Source: Pseudomonas petrae
GTDB taxonomy: Bacteria > Pseudomonadota > Gammaproteobacteria > Pseudomonadales > Pseudomonadaceae
Reading direction: 5' to 3'
Assembly: GCF_021728295.1 (NCBI RefSeq)
Contig: NZ_JAKJXE010000003.1
Location: 1-64,000 of the forward strand
DNA: 64,000 bases
The notes beneath the pieces are model-generated. The model was not told the origin of the DNA and searched no databases. It saw only the letters and a list, made by a program, of their open reading frames with translations. Within the stretch, counting starts at the first letter, position 1. Every line of letters begins with the position of its first letter. The position numbers and the translations under genes were made by a program. Shown here piece by piece: positions 1 through 10,950 of the stretch.

Positions 1-15
1 GCACTTATTTGAACA

Positions 16-1215
16 TTACTCCAAACGAAGTGTAATCCGCCCGAATGCCTTCTTGCCGGCCTGGCAAACATGGGTCGCGCCCAGCTTGAATACAAACCCG
101 CGATCCACTACCTCACCATCTAAACGCACGCCGCCGGATGCCAGCAGGTCGCGAGCTACTGCAGAGTTCTTTACCAGGCCCGCCTTATTAAGGACGGCAG
201 CAATCGGCATATCTTCGGCCGCAGCCAGGTCGATCTCCGGAAGATCTGCCGGAAGCTCCCCATCCTTCATACGATTACCGGCAGAACGATGGGCAGAAGT
301 CGCAGCCTCTTCACCATGGAAGCGCGCAACAATCTCCTCCGCCAGCTTGATCTTGATGTCGCGTGGATTCGCACCCGCTTCGCAGTCCGCTTTAAAAGCG
401 GCGATCTCTTCCATGGTGCGGAAGCTCAGCAGCTCAAAGTAACGCCACATCAATGCATCGGGGATGGAGACGAGCTTGCTGTACATAATGCCGGGCGCCT
501 CCTGGATACCTACATAGTTACCCAGCGACTTGGACATTTTCTTGACGCCGTCCAACCCCTCCAGCAACGGCATCGTCAGAACACACTGGGCTTCCTGACC
601 ATAGGCGCGCTGCAGCTCACGCCCCATCAGCAAGTTGAATTTCTGATCGGTACCGCCCAGCTCGACGTCAGCGCGCAAAGCAACCGAGTCGTAGCCCTGC
701 ACCAGCGGATAAAGAAATTCGTGAATGGCGATCGACTGGTTCGACTTGTAGCGCTTATCGAAGTCATCACGCTCGAGCATGCGGGCCACGGTGTACTGGG
801 AGGAGAGCCGGATGAAGTCTGCAGGACTCAGTTGATCCATCCAGGTGGAATTGAATGCCACCTCGGTCTTGGCCGGATCCAGAATCTTGAAGACCTGAGC
901 CTTATACGTCTCGGCGTAATCGAGCACTTGCTCGCGCGTAAGCGGGGGACGGGTAGCACTCTTGCCACTCGGATCGCCAATCATCCCGGTGAAATCGCCG
1001 ATCAGGAAAATCACCTGATGCCCGAGATCATGGAATTGACGCAGCTTATTAATAAGCACCGTGTGTCCGAGGTGCAGATCGGGCGCGGTTGGATCAAAAC
1101 CGGCCTTGATGCGAAGTGGCTGCCCACGCTTGAGCTTTGTGATCAGCTCGGCCTCGACCAGGAGTTCATCTGCACCGCGTTTGATCAGCGCTAGCTGCTC
1201 TTCAACCGACTTCAT
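16..1215 (-). CDS. tyrS: Tyrosyl-tRNA synthetase
   Basis: Charges tRNA-Tyr with tyrosine in the cytoplasm. The 399-residue product has the class I signature HLGH at residues 48-51, the KMSKS loop at 226-230 and a C-terminal S4-like RNA-binding domain from about 335. The frame is open a further 63 bases upstream, but the ATG at 1215 follows a GGGG-rich ribosome site and gives the length usual in Pseudomonas. It is divergent from the M23 peptidase gene, with about 210 bases between the two starts. Function is certain at family level. Confidence 0.97.
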   Translation of the reverse strand: MKSVEEQLALIKRGADELLVEAELITKLKRGQPLRIKAGFDPTAPDLHLGHTVLINKLRQFHDLGHQVIFLIGDFTGMIGDPSGKSATRPPLTREQVLDYAETYKAQVFKILDPAKTEVAFNSTWMDQLSPADFIRLSSQYTVARMLERDDFDKRYKSNQSIAIHEFLYPLVQGYDSVALRADVELGGTDQKFNLLMGRELQRAYGQEAQCVLTMPLLEGLDGVKKMSKSLGNYVGIQEAPGIMYSKLVSIPDALMWRYFELLSFRTMEEIAAFKADCEAGANPRDIKIKLAEEIVARFHGEEAATSAHRSAGNRMKDGELPADLPEIDLAAAEDMPIAAVLNKAGLVKNSAVARDLLASGGVRLDGEVVDRGFVFKLGATHVCQAGKKAFGRITLRLE

Positions 1216-1327
1216 AACCGCCCCGTAATGCCTTATTTCAAAGGGAAACAACCATACAAGATCAGCGCCCAAATACAAGTTCTGACAATAGGTGCGCGAC
1301 GAATCGCGGAGCGAGCCGATCGCAAGC

Positions 1328-1356
1328 TTGCCTCAGGCGAGATTTGGTTATATTTT
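1328..1356 (+). promoter_or_regulatory. Candidate sigma-70 promoter for the M23 peptidase gene
   Basis: TTGCCT at 1328-1333 is followed after 17 bases by TATTTT at 1351-1356, in the AT-rich divergent region between tyrS and the M23 peptidase gene. Spacing is ideal and the -35 box is good, but the -10 box is only moderate. TATATT at 1349-1354 is an alternative with short spacing. Confidence 0.4.
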
Positions 1357-1426
1357 ATACAGTTATTTCATCTTCATCATGTCATTCATCTTTTCCAATT
1401 CATCTTTTTCAAAGTCAAAATTACCT

Positions 1427-2860
1427 ATGACCGACACTCCGCCTAAAGCGCCACCGCTTTATCCGAAGAGCCACCTGCTCGCAGCCAGCGGTATCGCCGC
1501 ACTGCTTAGCCTGGCTCTCCTTGTATTCCCATCCAGCGACGTCGAAGCCAAACGAACAAACCTTGCTCTAGAACTGGACACGCCAGCTGATCAGATCAAG
1601 CAAGAACAAGACGCTCAAGAACAGACTCAAGCTACAGAGGCGCCCGTAGATTCTCCTTTCGCCCAGATCGAAGGTGATGCCGCTGAACCGGCTGATACAG
1701 CGAAGACCTCCAACGACACCAAGGCCGCGCCGAAAGAGGTTGCTGCTGCCAAAGGCCCGACGCACCGGGAAGTAGTGGTATCGAAGGGCGATACGCTGTC
1801 GACGTTGTTCGGCAAAGTCGGCCTGCCTGCGACGGCCGTGCACGACTTGATTGCCAGCGACAAACAAGCCAAGCAGTTCAGCCAGCTGAAAAATGGCCAG
1901 GTGCTGCAATTCGAACTCTCGCCTGAAGGCAATCTCAAGCAGTTGCACAGCAAGCTGAGCGAGACAGAAAGCATCAGCTTGTCCCGGACAGACAAGGGCT
2001 ACACATTTACCCGTGACGTGAGCAAACCCAATGTTCGCACTGCCTACGTGCACGGCATGATAAATAACTCGCTGTCACAATCCGCCCAGCGTGCAGGCCT
2101 CAGCCATACCATGACCATGGAGATGGCAAACATCTTCGGCTACGACGTCGACTTCACCCAGGATATCCGCAAGGGCGACGAGTTCGATGTGATCTACGAA
2201 CAGAAGGTCGTCAACGGCAAGACCGTCAGTACGGGCAATATTCTTTCGGCGCGCTTCGTAAATCGCGGCAAGACTTACACCGCAGTGCGTTACACGAACA
2301 AGCAAGGCAACACCAATTATTACACCGCAGACGGCAACAGCATGCGTAAGGCATTCATCCGCACGCCGGTCGAATTCGCCCGCATCAGCTCGCTGTTTTC
2401 ATCCGGTCGCAAACACCCGATCCTGAACAAGATTCGCGCCCACCAAGGCATCGACTACGCTGCACCTCGTGGCACGCCAATCAAGGCGACCGGCGATGGC
2501 AAAGTCATTCTGGCCGGTCGGCGCGGGGGCTACGGCAATACCGTGATCATTCAGCACGGTGAAACCTACCGGACGCTATACGGCCACATGCAAGGTTTTG
2601 CCAAGGGCATTCAGTCCGGATCCAGCGTCAAGCAGGGTCAAGTCATTGGCTATATTGGAACCACCGGCCTGTCCACGGGTCCTCATGTTCATTACGAGTT
2701 CCAGGTAAACGGCGTTCATGTCGACCCATTGGGGCAGAAGCTGCCGATGGCTGATCCGATCGCCAAGTCCGAAAAACAGCGGTTCATGCAGGAGAGCCAA
2801 CCTTTGATGGCTCGCATGGACCAGGAAAAGGCCACCATGCTGGCCTCGAGTAAGCGCTGA
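1427..2860 (+). CDS. Peptidoglycan DD-metalloendopeptidase, M23 family with OapA/LysM-like domain
   Basis: Probably cuts peptide cross-links of murein in the periplasm, like E. coli MepM. The 477-residue product has one N-terminal membrane segment (about 16-35), a low-complexity acidic linker (50-105), a LysM/OapA-like domain (about 112-165) and a C-terminal M23 domain. The zinc ligands are visible as H339-x3-D343 and H420-V-H422, with H387 between. The frame opens at 1292, but the ATG at 1427 begins just before the membrane anchor; no strong ribosome site marks it and ATG 1379 is an alternative. anmK follows after three bases, so murein cutting and anhydro-sugar recycling are probably cotranscribed. 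Confidence 0.92.
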   Translation: MTDTPPKAPPLYPKSHLLAASGIAALLSLALLVFPSSDVEAKRTNLALELDTPADQIKQEQDAQEQTQATEAPVDSPFAQIEGDAAEPADTAKTSNDTKAAPKEVAAAKGPTHREVVVSKGDTLSTLFGKVGLPATAVHDLIASDKQAKQFSQLKNGQVLQFELSPEGNLKQLHSKLSETESISLSRTDKGYTFTRDVSKPNVRTAYVHGMINNSLSQSAQRAGLSHTMTMEMANIFGYDVDFTQDIRKGDEFDVIYEQKVVNGKTVSTGNILSARFVNRGKTYTAVRYTNKQGNTNYYTADGNSMRKAFIRTPVEFARISSLFSSGRKHPILNKIRAHQGIDYAAPRGTPIKATGDGKVILAGRRGGYGNTVIIQHGETYRTLYGHMQGFAKGIQSGSSVKQGQVIGYIGTTGLSTGPHVHYEFQVNGVHVDPLGQKLPMADPIAKSEKQRFMQESQPLMARMDQEKATMLASSKR

Positions 2861-3955
<1,095 letters not shown>

Positions 3956-3973
3956 GCGCAACGCTCGCCATGC

Positions 3974-4002
3974 AAAACGCCGCGCAAATGCGCGGCGTTT
4001 TT
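3974..4002. terminator. Bidirectional terminator between anmK and erpA
   Basis: A 13-bp inverted repeat, AAAACGCCGCGCA at 3974-3986 and TGCGCGGCGTTTT at 3989-4001, is flanked by A on one side and T on the other. It can therefore act as an intrinsic terminator for both convergent genes. Confidence 0.85.
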
Positions 4003-4018
4003 ATGTGTAACGGTTGAG

Positions 4019-4369
4019 TCAGATCGAGAAGGAAGAGCCACAGCCGCAGGTAGTCGAGGCGTTAGGGTTCTTGATCACGAAGCGAGAGCCTTCCAGACCC
4101 TCCTGATAATCCACTTCGGCACCTGCCAGGTACTGGAAGCTCATGGGGTCGACCACCAGGCTGACACCCTCGCGCTCAACGATGGTGTCATCGTCGGCGA
4201 CGTCTTCATCAAAGGTGAAACCGTACTGAAAACCTGAACAACCGCCACCCGTCACGAAGACGCGGAGCTTAAGGCGGTCATTGCCCTCTTCATCAACCAG
4301 AGTTTTCACCTTGTGCGCGGCACCGTGGGTGAATTCCAAAGCCACAGGGGTAAAGGATTCAACGCTCAT
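4019..4369 (-). CDS. erpA: Iron-sulfur cluster insertion protein ErpA
   Basis: A-type carrier that delivers Fe-S clusters to apoproteins. The 116-residue product has the three cluster-binding cysteines: C44 in [10 protein letters not shown], then C108 and C110 in the C-terminal CGCGSSF. ATG 4369 is chosen because GGGAG lies about nine bases upstream; a TTG two codons earlier would overlap that site. It lies downstream of argC on the same strand across a repeat-filled 200-base gap. Confidence 0.96.
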   Translation of the reverse strand: MSVESFTPVALEFTHGAAHKVKTLVDEEGNDRLKLRVFVTGGGCSGFQYGFTFDEDVADDDTIVEREGVSLVVDPMSFQYLAGAEVDYQEGLEGSRFVIKNPNASTTCGCGSSFSI

Positions 4370-4464
4370 GCTCAAAATCTCCCGGCGCTAAGCCGTCATA
4401 ATGCGTAATGACGCGCATTATCCGCTTCTCCCAGAAAAATGGTCAACTATTCTCACGGCAGCCA

Positions 4465-4570
4465 CAAGTCGCAAGCGACAAGCTGCAAGAAACAGCCCGC
4501 TATCAGCAATCGAGTTGAGACTTGCCGCTTGAAGCTTGAAGCTTGAAGCTTGAAGCTTGAAGCTTGAAGC
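4465..4570. repeat. Hairpin built from 7-bp CAAG/CTTG repeats
   Basis: The left arm has CAAG starting at 4465, 4472, 4479 and 4486, exactly every seven bases. The right arm has CTTG at 4521, 4528, 4535, 4542, 4549, 4556 and 4563, including six perfect GCTTGAA units (4527-4568). The arms are mutually complementary and could form one long hairpin around a roughly 30-base loop. The same architecture recurs at 43205-43300. It fills the argC-erpA gap and ends six bases before the argC stop codon. Confidence 0.85.
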
Positions 4571-4575
4571 TGCTG

Positions 4576-5610
4576 TTACGGCAACATCCCCGCATGGGAC
4601 AGACCCAGACGCTCATCCAGACCAAACATGATGTTCATGTTCTGCACAGCTTGGCCCGAAGCACCTTTTACCAGATTGTCGATGACCGACAGCACCACCA
4701 CCAGATCGCCATCCTGCGGACGATGCACCGCCATGCGGCATACGTTAGCTCCGCGAACGCTGCGAGTTTCCGGATGGCTGCCTGCGGGCATCACGTCGAC
4801 GAAGGGCTCGTTGGCATAGCGTTTCTCAAACAACGCCTGCAAATCCACCGACCTGTCGACGACGGTTGCGTACAAAGTGGCGTGAATACCACGAATCATT
4901 GGCGTCAGGTGCGGCACGAACGTCAGCCCGATATCACCGCCTGCAGCACGACGCAGCCCCTGGGTTATTTCGGGAAGATGGCGATGACCTTTAACGGCAT
5001 AGGCCTTGAAACTCTCGCTGGTTTCGGAATACAGCGAGCCCACACTGGCGCCGCGACCTGCACCACTGACGCCCGATTTGCAGTCGGCGATCAGGCGCGA
5101 CGGATCGGCAAGGCCCGTTTCGAGCAGTGGTAGAAAACCCAGCTGGGTCGCGGTCGGATAGCAACCCGGCACCGCGATCAGGCGTGCGCCCTTGATGTGC
5201 TCGCGATTGACTTCCGGCAGGCCGTACACCGCTTCGTCGAGCAATTCGGGCGCGCCGTGGGGCTGGTTGTACCACTTGGCCCACTCGACCGGGTCTTGCA
5301 GACGGAAGTCGGCAGAGAGGTCGATGACCTTGGTGCCAGCGGCGAGTAGTTCGCCTGCCAAAGCATGTGCGACACCGTGAGGCGTGGCGAAGAACACCAC
5401 ATCACATGCGCCGAGCACTTTGACGTCCGGCACGCTGAACGCCAGGCCGTCATAGTGACCGCGCAGGTTTGGATACATGTCAGCGACAGGCAGACCTGCC
5501 TCGGAACGCGAGGTGATCGCAACCACTTCAGCTTCCGGGTGTTGCGCCAGAAGACGCAGCAACTCGACGCCGGTGTAACCCGTACCGCCGACGATACCGA
5601 CCTTGACCAT
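4576..5610 (-). CDS. argC: N-acetyl-gamma-glutamyl-phosphate reductase
   Basis: Third step of arginine synthesis: NADPH reduction of N-acetylglutamyl phosphate to the semialdehyde. The 344-residue protein has an N-terminal Rossmann motif [10 protein letters not shown] (5-14) and the catalytic cysteine C150 in [11 protein letters not shown] 5610 has a strong GAGGGGCAGG ribosome site just upstream; the frame's 57-base upstream extension is not needed. It is divergent from hemJ. Confidence 0.97.
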   Translation of the reverse strand: MVKVGIVGGTGYTGVELLRLLAQHPEAEVVAITSRSEAGLPVADMYPNLRGHYDGLAFSVPDVKVLGACDVVFFATPHGVAHALAGELLAAGTKVIDLSADFRLQDPVEWAKWYNQPHGAPELLDEAVYGLPEVNREHIKGARLIAVPGCYPTATQLGFLPLLETGLADPSRLIADCKSGVSGAGRGASVGSLYSETSESFKAYAVKGHRHLPEITQGLRRAAGGDIGLTFVPHLTPMIRGIHATLYATVVDRSVDLQALFEKRYANEPFVDVMPAGSHPETRSVRGANVCRMAVHRPQDGDLVVVLSVIDNLVKGASGQAVQNMNIMFGLDERLGLSHAGMLP

Positions 5611-5743
5611 AACCTGCCCCTCAACGAAACCAGTGGAAAGCCGCTGATCATATGGGTCGATTGCCAATGGGACAACCGCGAACGTGACGTACGGGCGCGG
5701 AAGCCACTACTATTTGGCACCGTGTTCCTGGAAACAAACCAAA

Positions 5744-6169
5744 ATGCTCTATCTCTGGATTAAAGCGCTGCATATCGTTGCGATGGTGTGCTGGTTCGCC
5801 GCCTTGTTCTATCTGCCGCGATTGTTCGTCTATCACGCCATGAGTGAGGACTCGGTAAGCCGCGAGCGTTTCTGCACCATGGAGCGCAAGTTATACCGGG
5901 GCATCATGATGCCCGCGATGATCGCCACCCTGGTGTTCGGTATCTGGCTAATCGTCCTCGCACCGGGGTTCCTGCAGCAAGGCTGGTTGCATGCCAAGCT
6001 CACCCTGGTCGTATTGCTGATTGGCTATCACCACGTATGCGGCGCGCAGGTCAAACGCTTCGCGCGCGGAGAGCCAGGCCGCAGCCATGTGTTCTATCGC
6101 TGGTTCAACGAGATACCCGTGTTGATCCTGCTGGCCGTGGTCATTCTGGTCGTCGTCAAACCGTTCTGA
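5744..6169 (+). CDS. hemJ: Protoporphyrinogen oxidase HemJ family membrane protein
   Basis: Predicted to oxidise protoporphyrinogen IX to protoporphyrin IX in haem synthesis. The 141-residue product has about four membrane segments and the family's conserved histidine H10 (KALHIVAMVCWF), with a conserved lysine in the third helix (KLTLVVLLIG). The start at 5744 is the first ATG directly before the first membrane helix. In older annotation this family is called UPF0093 or CopD-like. It stands between argC (divergent) and a DUF805 gene. Confidence 0.88.
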   Translation: MLYLWIKALHIVAMVCWFAALFYLPRLFVYHAMSEDSVSRERFCTMERKLYRGIMMPAMIATLVFGIWLIVLAPGFLQQGWLHAKLTLVVLLIGYHHVCGAQVKRFARGEPGRSHVFYRWFNEIPVLILLAVVILVVVKPF

Positions 6170-6213
6170 CGCACATTGCTCACATCGTATGAACTCAAGA
6201 CAAGGAAGCCAGC

Positions 6214-7146
6214 ATGGCGGAGCACTTCAAGATCGTTTTCGAAGGACAGTTGCGAACAGGCGTTGAGCTGGAAACAGCGCGCCTGAACCTGGCGCAGTTG
6301 TTCAAGACCGACGTGTCCGGCGTTGATCGTCTCTTCACCGGCAATCCCGTGACCATCAAGCGCAGCCTGACGCGGGACGACGCGCAGCGCTATCTCGCGG
6401 CGTTGAACGATGCAGGTGTCGAGGGCCGCATCGAGCCTGAGCAGCCAGTGACACTGAGCCTTGATGAAGTGGCTGAGAACGCTCCCCAGCGTCCGGCTTT
6501 CGACCCCACGACTTCTCCTTACGCACCGCCGCGCACGCCAGTAGCACAAGACTGGCCCGCCGTCGGCGAGCTGAAGGTATTTTCCATTCAGGGACGCATA
6601 GGCCGTCTGCGCTATCTGGCGTGGAGCCTGGCGCTGGTAGGGGTCGCGATGCTGGTCGCTGCCTTGTGTGTCGGCGTTCTCAGCGTTTCACTCGTGGCGG
6701 GAGGGCTATTGGGAACTGTCGCGTTCGTCGCGTTTGTCGTCGTCAGTGTCCAGATCGGCGCCCAGCGTCTGCATGACGCTGGTATGTCTGCCTGGTTGCT
6801 GCTGCTGAATCTTGTGCCGGTGGTAGGCAGCTTCTTTCCGATCGTGATGATGGCCGTCCCCGGCAGCACGGGCCCTAATGAATACGGTCCGCCGCCGCCC
6901 AGCAACACGCCGCGCGTCAAAGTCCTTGCGGTGCTCTGGCTTGTGGTACTTGTGCTGGCGTTAGTGGCTGGGGTAATGGGCGGACTGGAATCCATTCAGG
7001 AAGAGGTTGAAGCCACCACCAGCGCATACGAACAAGCACTGCCCTACGACGATGACGCCAGTGACACCAATGACACGGAACAACCGACCGTCCCCGTTGA
7101 TCCTGTAGATAGTGGTGACTCCTCCGACAGCAACGACGACCAATAA
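6214..7146 (+). CDS. DUF805 membrane protein with extra N-terminal domain and acidic tail
   Basis: Function unknown. Residues 1-85 form a soluble domain I do not recognise, followed by a Pro-rich linker (90-115). The DUF805 region (about 122-230) is recognisable by GRIGRLRYL, QRLHDAGMSAW and GPNEYGPPP, with hydrophobic helices at about 135-180 and 193-213. One more helix at 236-257 leads to a 50-residue Asp/Ser/Thr-rich tail. It is preceded by AAGGAAG six to eight bases before the start. Neighbouring hemJ and the SDR gene are co-directional but separately spaced. Confidence 0.85.
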   Translation: MAEHFKIVFEGQLRTGVELETARLNLAQLFKTDVSGVDRLFTGNPVTIKRSLTRDDAQRYLAALNDAGVEGRIEPEQPVTLSLDEVAENAPQRPAFDPTTSPYAPPRTPVAQDWPAVGELKVFSIQGRIGRLRYLAWSLALVGVAMLVAALCVGVLSVSLVAGGLLGTVAFVAFVVVSVQIGAQRLHDAGMSAWLLLLNLVPVVGSFFPIVMMAVPGSTGPNEYGPPPPSNTPRVKVLAVLWLVVLVLALVAGVMGGLESIQEEVEATTSAYEQALPYDDDASDTNDTEQPTVPVDPVDSGDSSDSNDDQ

Positions 7147-7201
7147 CTATCTGGCAGCAAGGATGCTGTCTCAATACGAGCTGCAAACACTGGAGAATTG
7201 C

Positions 7202-7987
7202 ATGACCCGTTACGCCATGGTCACAGGTGCATCCAGCGGTATTGGCCTGGCGATGGCCGAAGCCCTCGCCCGCCGGGGTCGCAACCTTATTCTGGTGGCC
7301 AGGCACCGGGAGATGATCGAAAGCATCGCCATCGAGTTCACCCAACGCTTTGGTGTCGAGGTGCTGTTCCGCGCCTGCGATCTGGGTGAACCGCTGCGCC
7401 TCTCGGGCTTTCTGCTTGAACTCGAGGAGGGCTCGCGAAGTATCGATTTGCTGGTCAACTGCGCCGGCATCGGCAACAGCGGGCCGTTTCTGGCTCAAGA
7501 GTGGGCGCAAGAGCAAGACCTGCTCGACCTTAATGTGCTCGCGTTGACGCGCCTCTGTCACACGGTTGGCAACCTGATGGCGGTGCAAGGCGGCGGCCAG
7601 ATCCTCAACGTTGCGTCGATCATGGGCTTTCAACCCGGGCCGTGGATGAGCACTTACGCCGCAAGCAAAGCCTACGTTCTGCATTTTTCCGAAGGGCTGC
7701 GCGAGGAGCTGCACAAAACCGGTGTGAAGATTTCGGTGTTGTGCCCGGGCCCTACGCGCACCGCGTTTTTCCGGACCGCTCAGCTGGATGCTGGCAAGTT
7801 TACCCATGACAAACACATGACCGCCGAGGAAGTCGCGCTGTACACCGTTCGCGCGCTGGACAAGAACTGTGCGGTGATCATCCCGGGTTGGCGTAACAGG
7901 CTACTGACGCGCCTGCCGCGCTTTGCCAGTCGCTGGATGACGCGAAAGCTCTGGGGCTCGATTCTCAAATCTCGTACGTCAGTCTGA
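7202..7987 (+). CDS. Short-chain dehydrogenase/reductase
   Basis: NAD(P)-dependent oxidoreductase of the classical SDR family; substrate not predictable. The 261-residue protein has the cofactor motif TGASSGIG (8-15), NCAG (87-90) and a catalytic triad S139, Y152-x3-K156. The start is set by GGAG seven bases before ATG 7202. The nearest named relatives would be the DltE/YciK-like SDRs, but I see nothing that fixes a substrate. Confidence 0.92.
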   Translation: MTRYAMVTGASSGIGLAMAEALARRGRNLILVARHREMIESIAIEFTQRFGVEVLFRACDLGEPLRLSGFLLELEEGSRSIDLLVNCAGIGNSGPFLAQEWAQEQDLLDLNVLALTRLCHTVGNLMAVQGGGQILNVASIMGFQPGPWMSTYAASKAYVLHFSEGLREELHKTGVKISVLCPGPTRTAFFRTAQLDAGKFTHDKHMTAEEVALYTVRALDKNCAVIIPGWRNRLLTRLPRFASRWMTRKLWGSILKSRTSV

Positions 7988-8073
7988 CGCGGCCCATCGC
8001 AACAAACGTCTGGGCGTGACCCGGGACGCTCAGTACACTGCCTTCATCCCCCTCGAAACGGAGCAAGAAGGCT

Positions 8074-8412
8074 GTGGATACTTTGTTCACCAAGATCATC
8101 AACCGGGAAATCCCGGCGAAGATCATCTACGAAGATGATCAAGTGCTGGCCTTTCACGACATCGCCCCACAGGCGCCAGTGCACTTTCTGGTCATCCCGA
8201 AAAAACCGATCGCCACCCTCAACGACGTGACTGAAGACGATAAAGGCCTGCTGGGCCATATCCTGTTCACGGCGCAGCGCCTGGCGAAAGAGTTGGGTTG
8301 CGAGGACGGCTTCCGCGTGGTCATGAATACCAATGAGAAAGGCGGCCAGACCGTCTATCACATTCACATGCACGTGTTGGGTCAGCGCCAGATGAACTGG
8401 CCGCCGGGCTGA
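8074..8412 (+). CDS. HIT-family purine nucleoside phosphoramidase (HinT-like)
   Basis: Cytoplasmic nucleotide hydrolase or transferase of the histidine-triad family, likely to cleave AMP-lysine-type phosphoramidates. The 112-residue product has the catalytic triad HIHMHV at 96-101 and the usual GGQTVYH lead-in. It uses a GTG start at 8074 preceded by CGGAG. Length fits HinT. It lies between the SDR gene and coq7 on the same strand. Confidence 0.93.
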   Translation: MDTLFTKIINREIPAKIIYEDDQVLAFHDIAPQAPVHFLVIPKKPIATLNDVTEDDKGLLGHILFTAQRLAKELGCEDGFRVVMNTNEKGGQTVYHIHMHVLGQRQMNWPPG

Positions 8413-8538
8413 GTCAACACTGTAAAGCCTGATCTACCCGCCGGTCGCGTGCCCCACGCCTCGGCGGGCTCACGCCGGACAAGCCCAGTTACACCGTTTG
8501 AGGTAGACTGGCCACCGTGGATTTACCCGGAGGCGCCC

Positions 8539-9186
8539 ATGGCTACCGAACGTCACTACTCCCCTATCGACCGTTTTCTGCTTCAGGCCGACGCAGCGAT
8601 GAAGACGCTGCTGCCCGTCAGCGCGCACGCACATCGTCCCTCGCCTGCCATCGTTCAACCAGAAACCAAGATGAATGAGCCAGACACCCGACATGTCGCC
8701 GGGCTCATGCGCATCAACCACACCGGCGAAGTCTGCGCTCAGGCGTTGTACCAGGGGCAGGCGCTCACCGCGAAGCTGCCTCAGGTGCGCAAAGCCATGG
8801 AACACGCCGCCGAGGAAGAAATCGACCATCTGGTGTGGTGCGAGCAACGCATTCATCAGCTGGGCAGTCATACCAGTGTGCTCAACCCGCTGTTCTACGG
8901 TGCTTCGTTTGGCATCGGCGCAGTGGCTGGCTTGATCAGTGATCGAATCAGCCTGGGCTTTGTTGCGGCGACGGAAGATCAGGTGTGCAAACACTTGAAC
9001 GAGCACCTGGAGCAATTGCCGGTCGAGGACGAGAAGTCCCGAGCGATTCTCAAACAGATGCGCGCCGACGAGGAACAACACGCCGAAAGCGCGATCGAGG
9101 CAGGCGGGTTCCGCTTTCCGGCGCCGGTGAAATTCGGCATGAGCCTGATCGCCAAAGTCATGACCAAGACCGCTTACCGGATCTGA
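8539..9186 (+). CDS. coq7: 3-demethoxyubiquinol 3-hydroxylase (Coq7/UbiF-type di-iron)
   Basis: Hydroxylates the benzoquinone ring late in ubiquinone synthesis, at the inner membrane. The 215-residue protein shows the full di-iron ligand set of the Coq7 family: E64, E94-x2-H97, E146 and E178-x2-H181. ATG 8539 follows a GGAGG ribosome site. It is transcribed towards a strong terminator shared with the convergent speD. Confidence 0.96.
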   Translation: MATERHYSPIDRFLLQADAAMKTLLPVSAHAHRPSPAIVQPETKMNEPDTRHVAGLMRINHTGEVCAQALYQGQALTAKLPQVRKAMEHAAEEEIDHLVWCEQRIHQLGSHTSVLNPLFYGASFGIGAVAGLISDRISLGFVAATEDQVCKHLNEHLEQLPVEDEKSRAILKQMRADEEQHAESAIEAGGFRFPAPVKFGMSLIAKVMTKTAYRI

Positions 9187-9250
9187 TCGGATCTGCGGTC
9201 GGCCGGCTTCTATCAAGGAGCAAGGCTGCCACTAAAGGCTGGAAACAAAG

Positions 9251-9277
9251 AAGGCGCCTGAAGAGGCGCCTTTTTTT
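9251..9277. terminator. Terminator between coq7 and speD
   Basis: AAGGCGCCT at 9251-9259 pairs with AGGCGCCTT at 9264-9272 around a GAAG loop and runs into seven T residues. It is clearly oriented for coq7, and weaker on the opposite strand for speD. Confidence 0.9.
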
Positions 9278-9291
9278 GTACCGCTGAAACC

Positions 9292-10086
9292 TTAGACCGG
9301 CATATTGCGACCGTAGAAGATTTCGAGCATTTCGTGCTTCACGCGGCCAGTGACCTGCTCGCGCTGTTCAGCGGAGAGATTGCTGGTGGCGTCGCCGAAC
9401 AGGTAGTTGTCCAGCTCGAACTGCTTGAGCAGCATTTTGGTGTGGAACAGGTTTTCCTGGTACACGTTCACGTCAGTCATCTGGTAGCTGTCGCGCGTGT
9501 CATCGGAAAGGTAATTCTGGATCGAGTTGATCTCGTGGTCGATGAAGTGCTTCTTGCCTTCGACGTCACGAGTGAAACCGCGCACGCGATAGTCGACGGT
9601 CACGATGTCGGACTCGAACTTGTGGATCAGGTAATTCAGCGCTTTCAACGGCGAGATCACGCCGCAGGTCGACACGTCGATGTCCACACGAAAGGTGGCG
9701 ATGCCGTCAACGGGGTGAATTTCAGGATAGGTGTGGACCGTGATGTGGCTCTTGTCCAGATGCGCGAGGATGGTTTCCGGCAGCGGACCCGGGGATTCTT
9801 CGATCTGGCTGTCGGTCGGCGTGACCGGCTGCTCGGAGATCAGAATGGTCACACTCGCGCCTTGTGGGTCGTAGTCCTGACGCGCGATATTCAGGATGTT
9901 CGCGCCAATGATATCGACGACATCGGTGAGAATCCGCGTCAGGCGTTCGGCGTCGTACACACTGTTGATGTACTCGACGTAGGCCTGCTGGTCCTGCGGG
10001 GTTTCCGCATAGCAGATGTCATAGATGTTGAAGCTCAAGGTCTTGGTCAGGTTATTGAACCCGTGGAGCTTGAGTTTGCTTTTCAC
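9292..10086 (-). CDS. speD: S-adenosylmethionine decarboxylase proenzyme
   Basis: Makes decarboxylated SAM, the aminopropyl donor for spermidine. The 264-residue sequence is of the E. coli class 1A type: it self-cleaves before S113 in DKSH to form the pyruvoyl group. The characteristic segments [22 protein letters not shown] and [15 protein letters not shown] are all present. The GTG at 10086 is chosen as the start because it gives the family's N-terminus and length; the frame is open 45 bases further upstream. Confidence 0.96.
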   Translation of the reverse strand: MKSKLKLHGFNNLTKTLSFNIYDICYAETPQDQQAYVEYINSVYDAERLTRILTDVVDIIGANILNIARQDYDPQGASVTILISEQPVTPTDSQIEESPGPLPETILAHLDKSHITVHTYPEIHPVDGIATFRVDIDVSTCGVISPLKALNYLIHKFESDIVTVDYRVRGFTRDVEGKKHFIDHEINSIQNYLSDDTRDSYQMTDVNVYQENLFHTKMLLKQFELDNYLFGDATSNLSAEQREQVTGRVKHEMLEIFYGRNMPV

Positions 10087-10321
10087 CGTTAAAAACTCTC
10101 TATATGGGTGCGGCGCTGGCCGCGTGATCAAGCATGCCCGTCAACTGAGCCCGGCTCAGCTGCGTAGGACGGTTAACACCTCTTCGCGTTGGCGATTTTG
10201 GTTGTCTGGTCGGAGGCGAGCCGGCTATCCGGCGGTCGCGCCCTGAAAAAGGGGCGCATTATGCAGACGTCAGAAGTCGCATGCCATAGCCTGCACCGCT
10301 TTTGTGAAAATTGAGCGTTGC

Positions 10322-10744
10322 TCAGCCCAGTTCGATGATCTCGTAGTCGTGGGTGATTTCGACGCCGGCATTACCCAGCATGATCGACGCCGAGCAGTAC
10401 TTCTCGGCGGACAGCTCGATCGCACGCTTGACCTGCGTCTCTTTCAGACCGCGCCCTTTAACCACGAAGTGCAAATGGATCTTGGTGAACACCTTGGGAT
10501 CTTCGCTGGCGCGCTCGGCTTCCAGAAACGCCTCGCAGCTTTCGATGGGCTGACGGGCTTTCTTGAGGATGCTGACCACGTCGTAGTTGCTGCAGCCACC
10601 CAGGCCAATCAGCACCATTTCCATCGGGCGGACACCCAGGTTGCGACCGCCGCTTTCTGGCGGGCCATCCATCACAACCACATGGCCGCTGCCGGACTCA
10701 CCGAGGAACATCGCCTCACCCGCCCATTGAATACGCGCCTTCAT
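10322..10744 (-). CDS. OsmC/Ohr family redox protein
   Basis: Likely thiol peroxidase or redox-sensing protein. The 140-residue product has the OsmC fold's two conserved cysteines, C51 in GLGGCSNYD and C117 in KYCSAS, the pair that reduces organic hydroperoxides in characterised members. This sub-branch (YhfA-like, next to vfr) is common in Pseudomonas, but its substrate is not settled. ATG 10744 gives the family length; an upstream extension of 42 bases is open. It is divergent from vfr. Confidence 0.9.
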   Translation of the reverse strand: MKARIQWAGEAMFLGESGSGHVVVMDGPPESGGRNLGVRPMEMVLIGLGGCSNYDVVSILKKARQPIESCEAFLEAERASEDPKVFTKIHLHFVVKGRGLKETQVKRAIELSAEKYCSASIMLGNAGVEITHDYEIIELG

Positions 10745-10950
10745 CACCGGACTCCAATGCTTGAAAAATGGCGGCCAGCTTAGCACAGGGCCCTACCGTC
10801 GCTGAGTGAACCGGACATGCCCGAAAACGACCGAAATGTAGGAAGTGTCTGAAAAAATGGCTAATTGCCGCTGTTGAACTGCGTCAAATCGGAAATACTG
10901 CCGATACCTTTAGGAATGCCTCAGGGCGCAGTTTTTTACGGGATACAGCC

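Noticed and set aside
289..1194. Long open frame antisense to tyrS
   Set aside because: Shadow of a GC-rich coding sequence; tyrS is certain on the other strand.
4527..4568. GCTTGAA units considered as a CRISPR-like array
   Set aside because: Units are 7 bp, contiguous and without spacers; part of a hairpin repeat. No CRISPR array or cas gene anywhere in the window.
10087..10321. Regulatory RNA between speD and the OsmC gene
   Set aside because: Only short palindromes (GAGCC/GGCTC, GCGCCC/GGGCGC) without terminator or conserved core.
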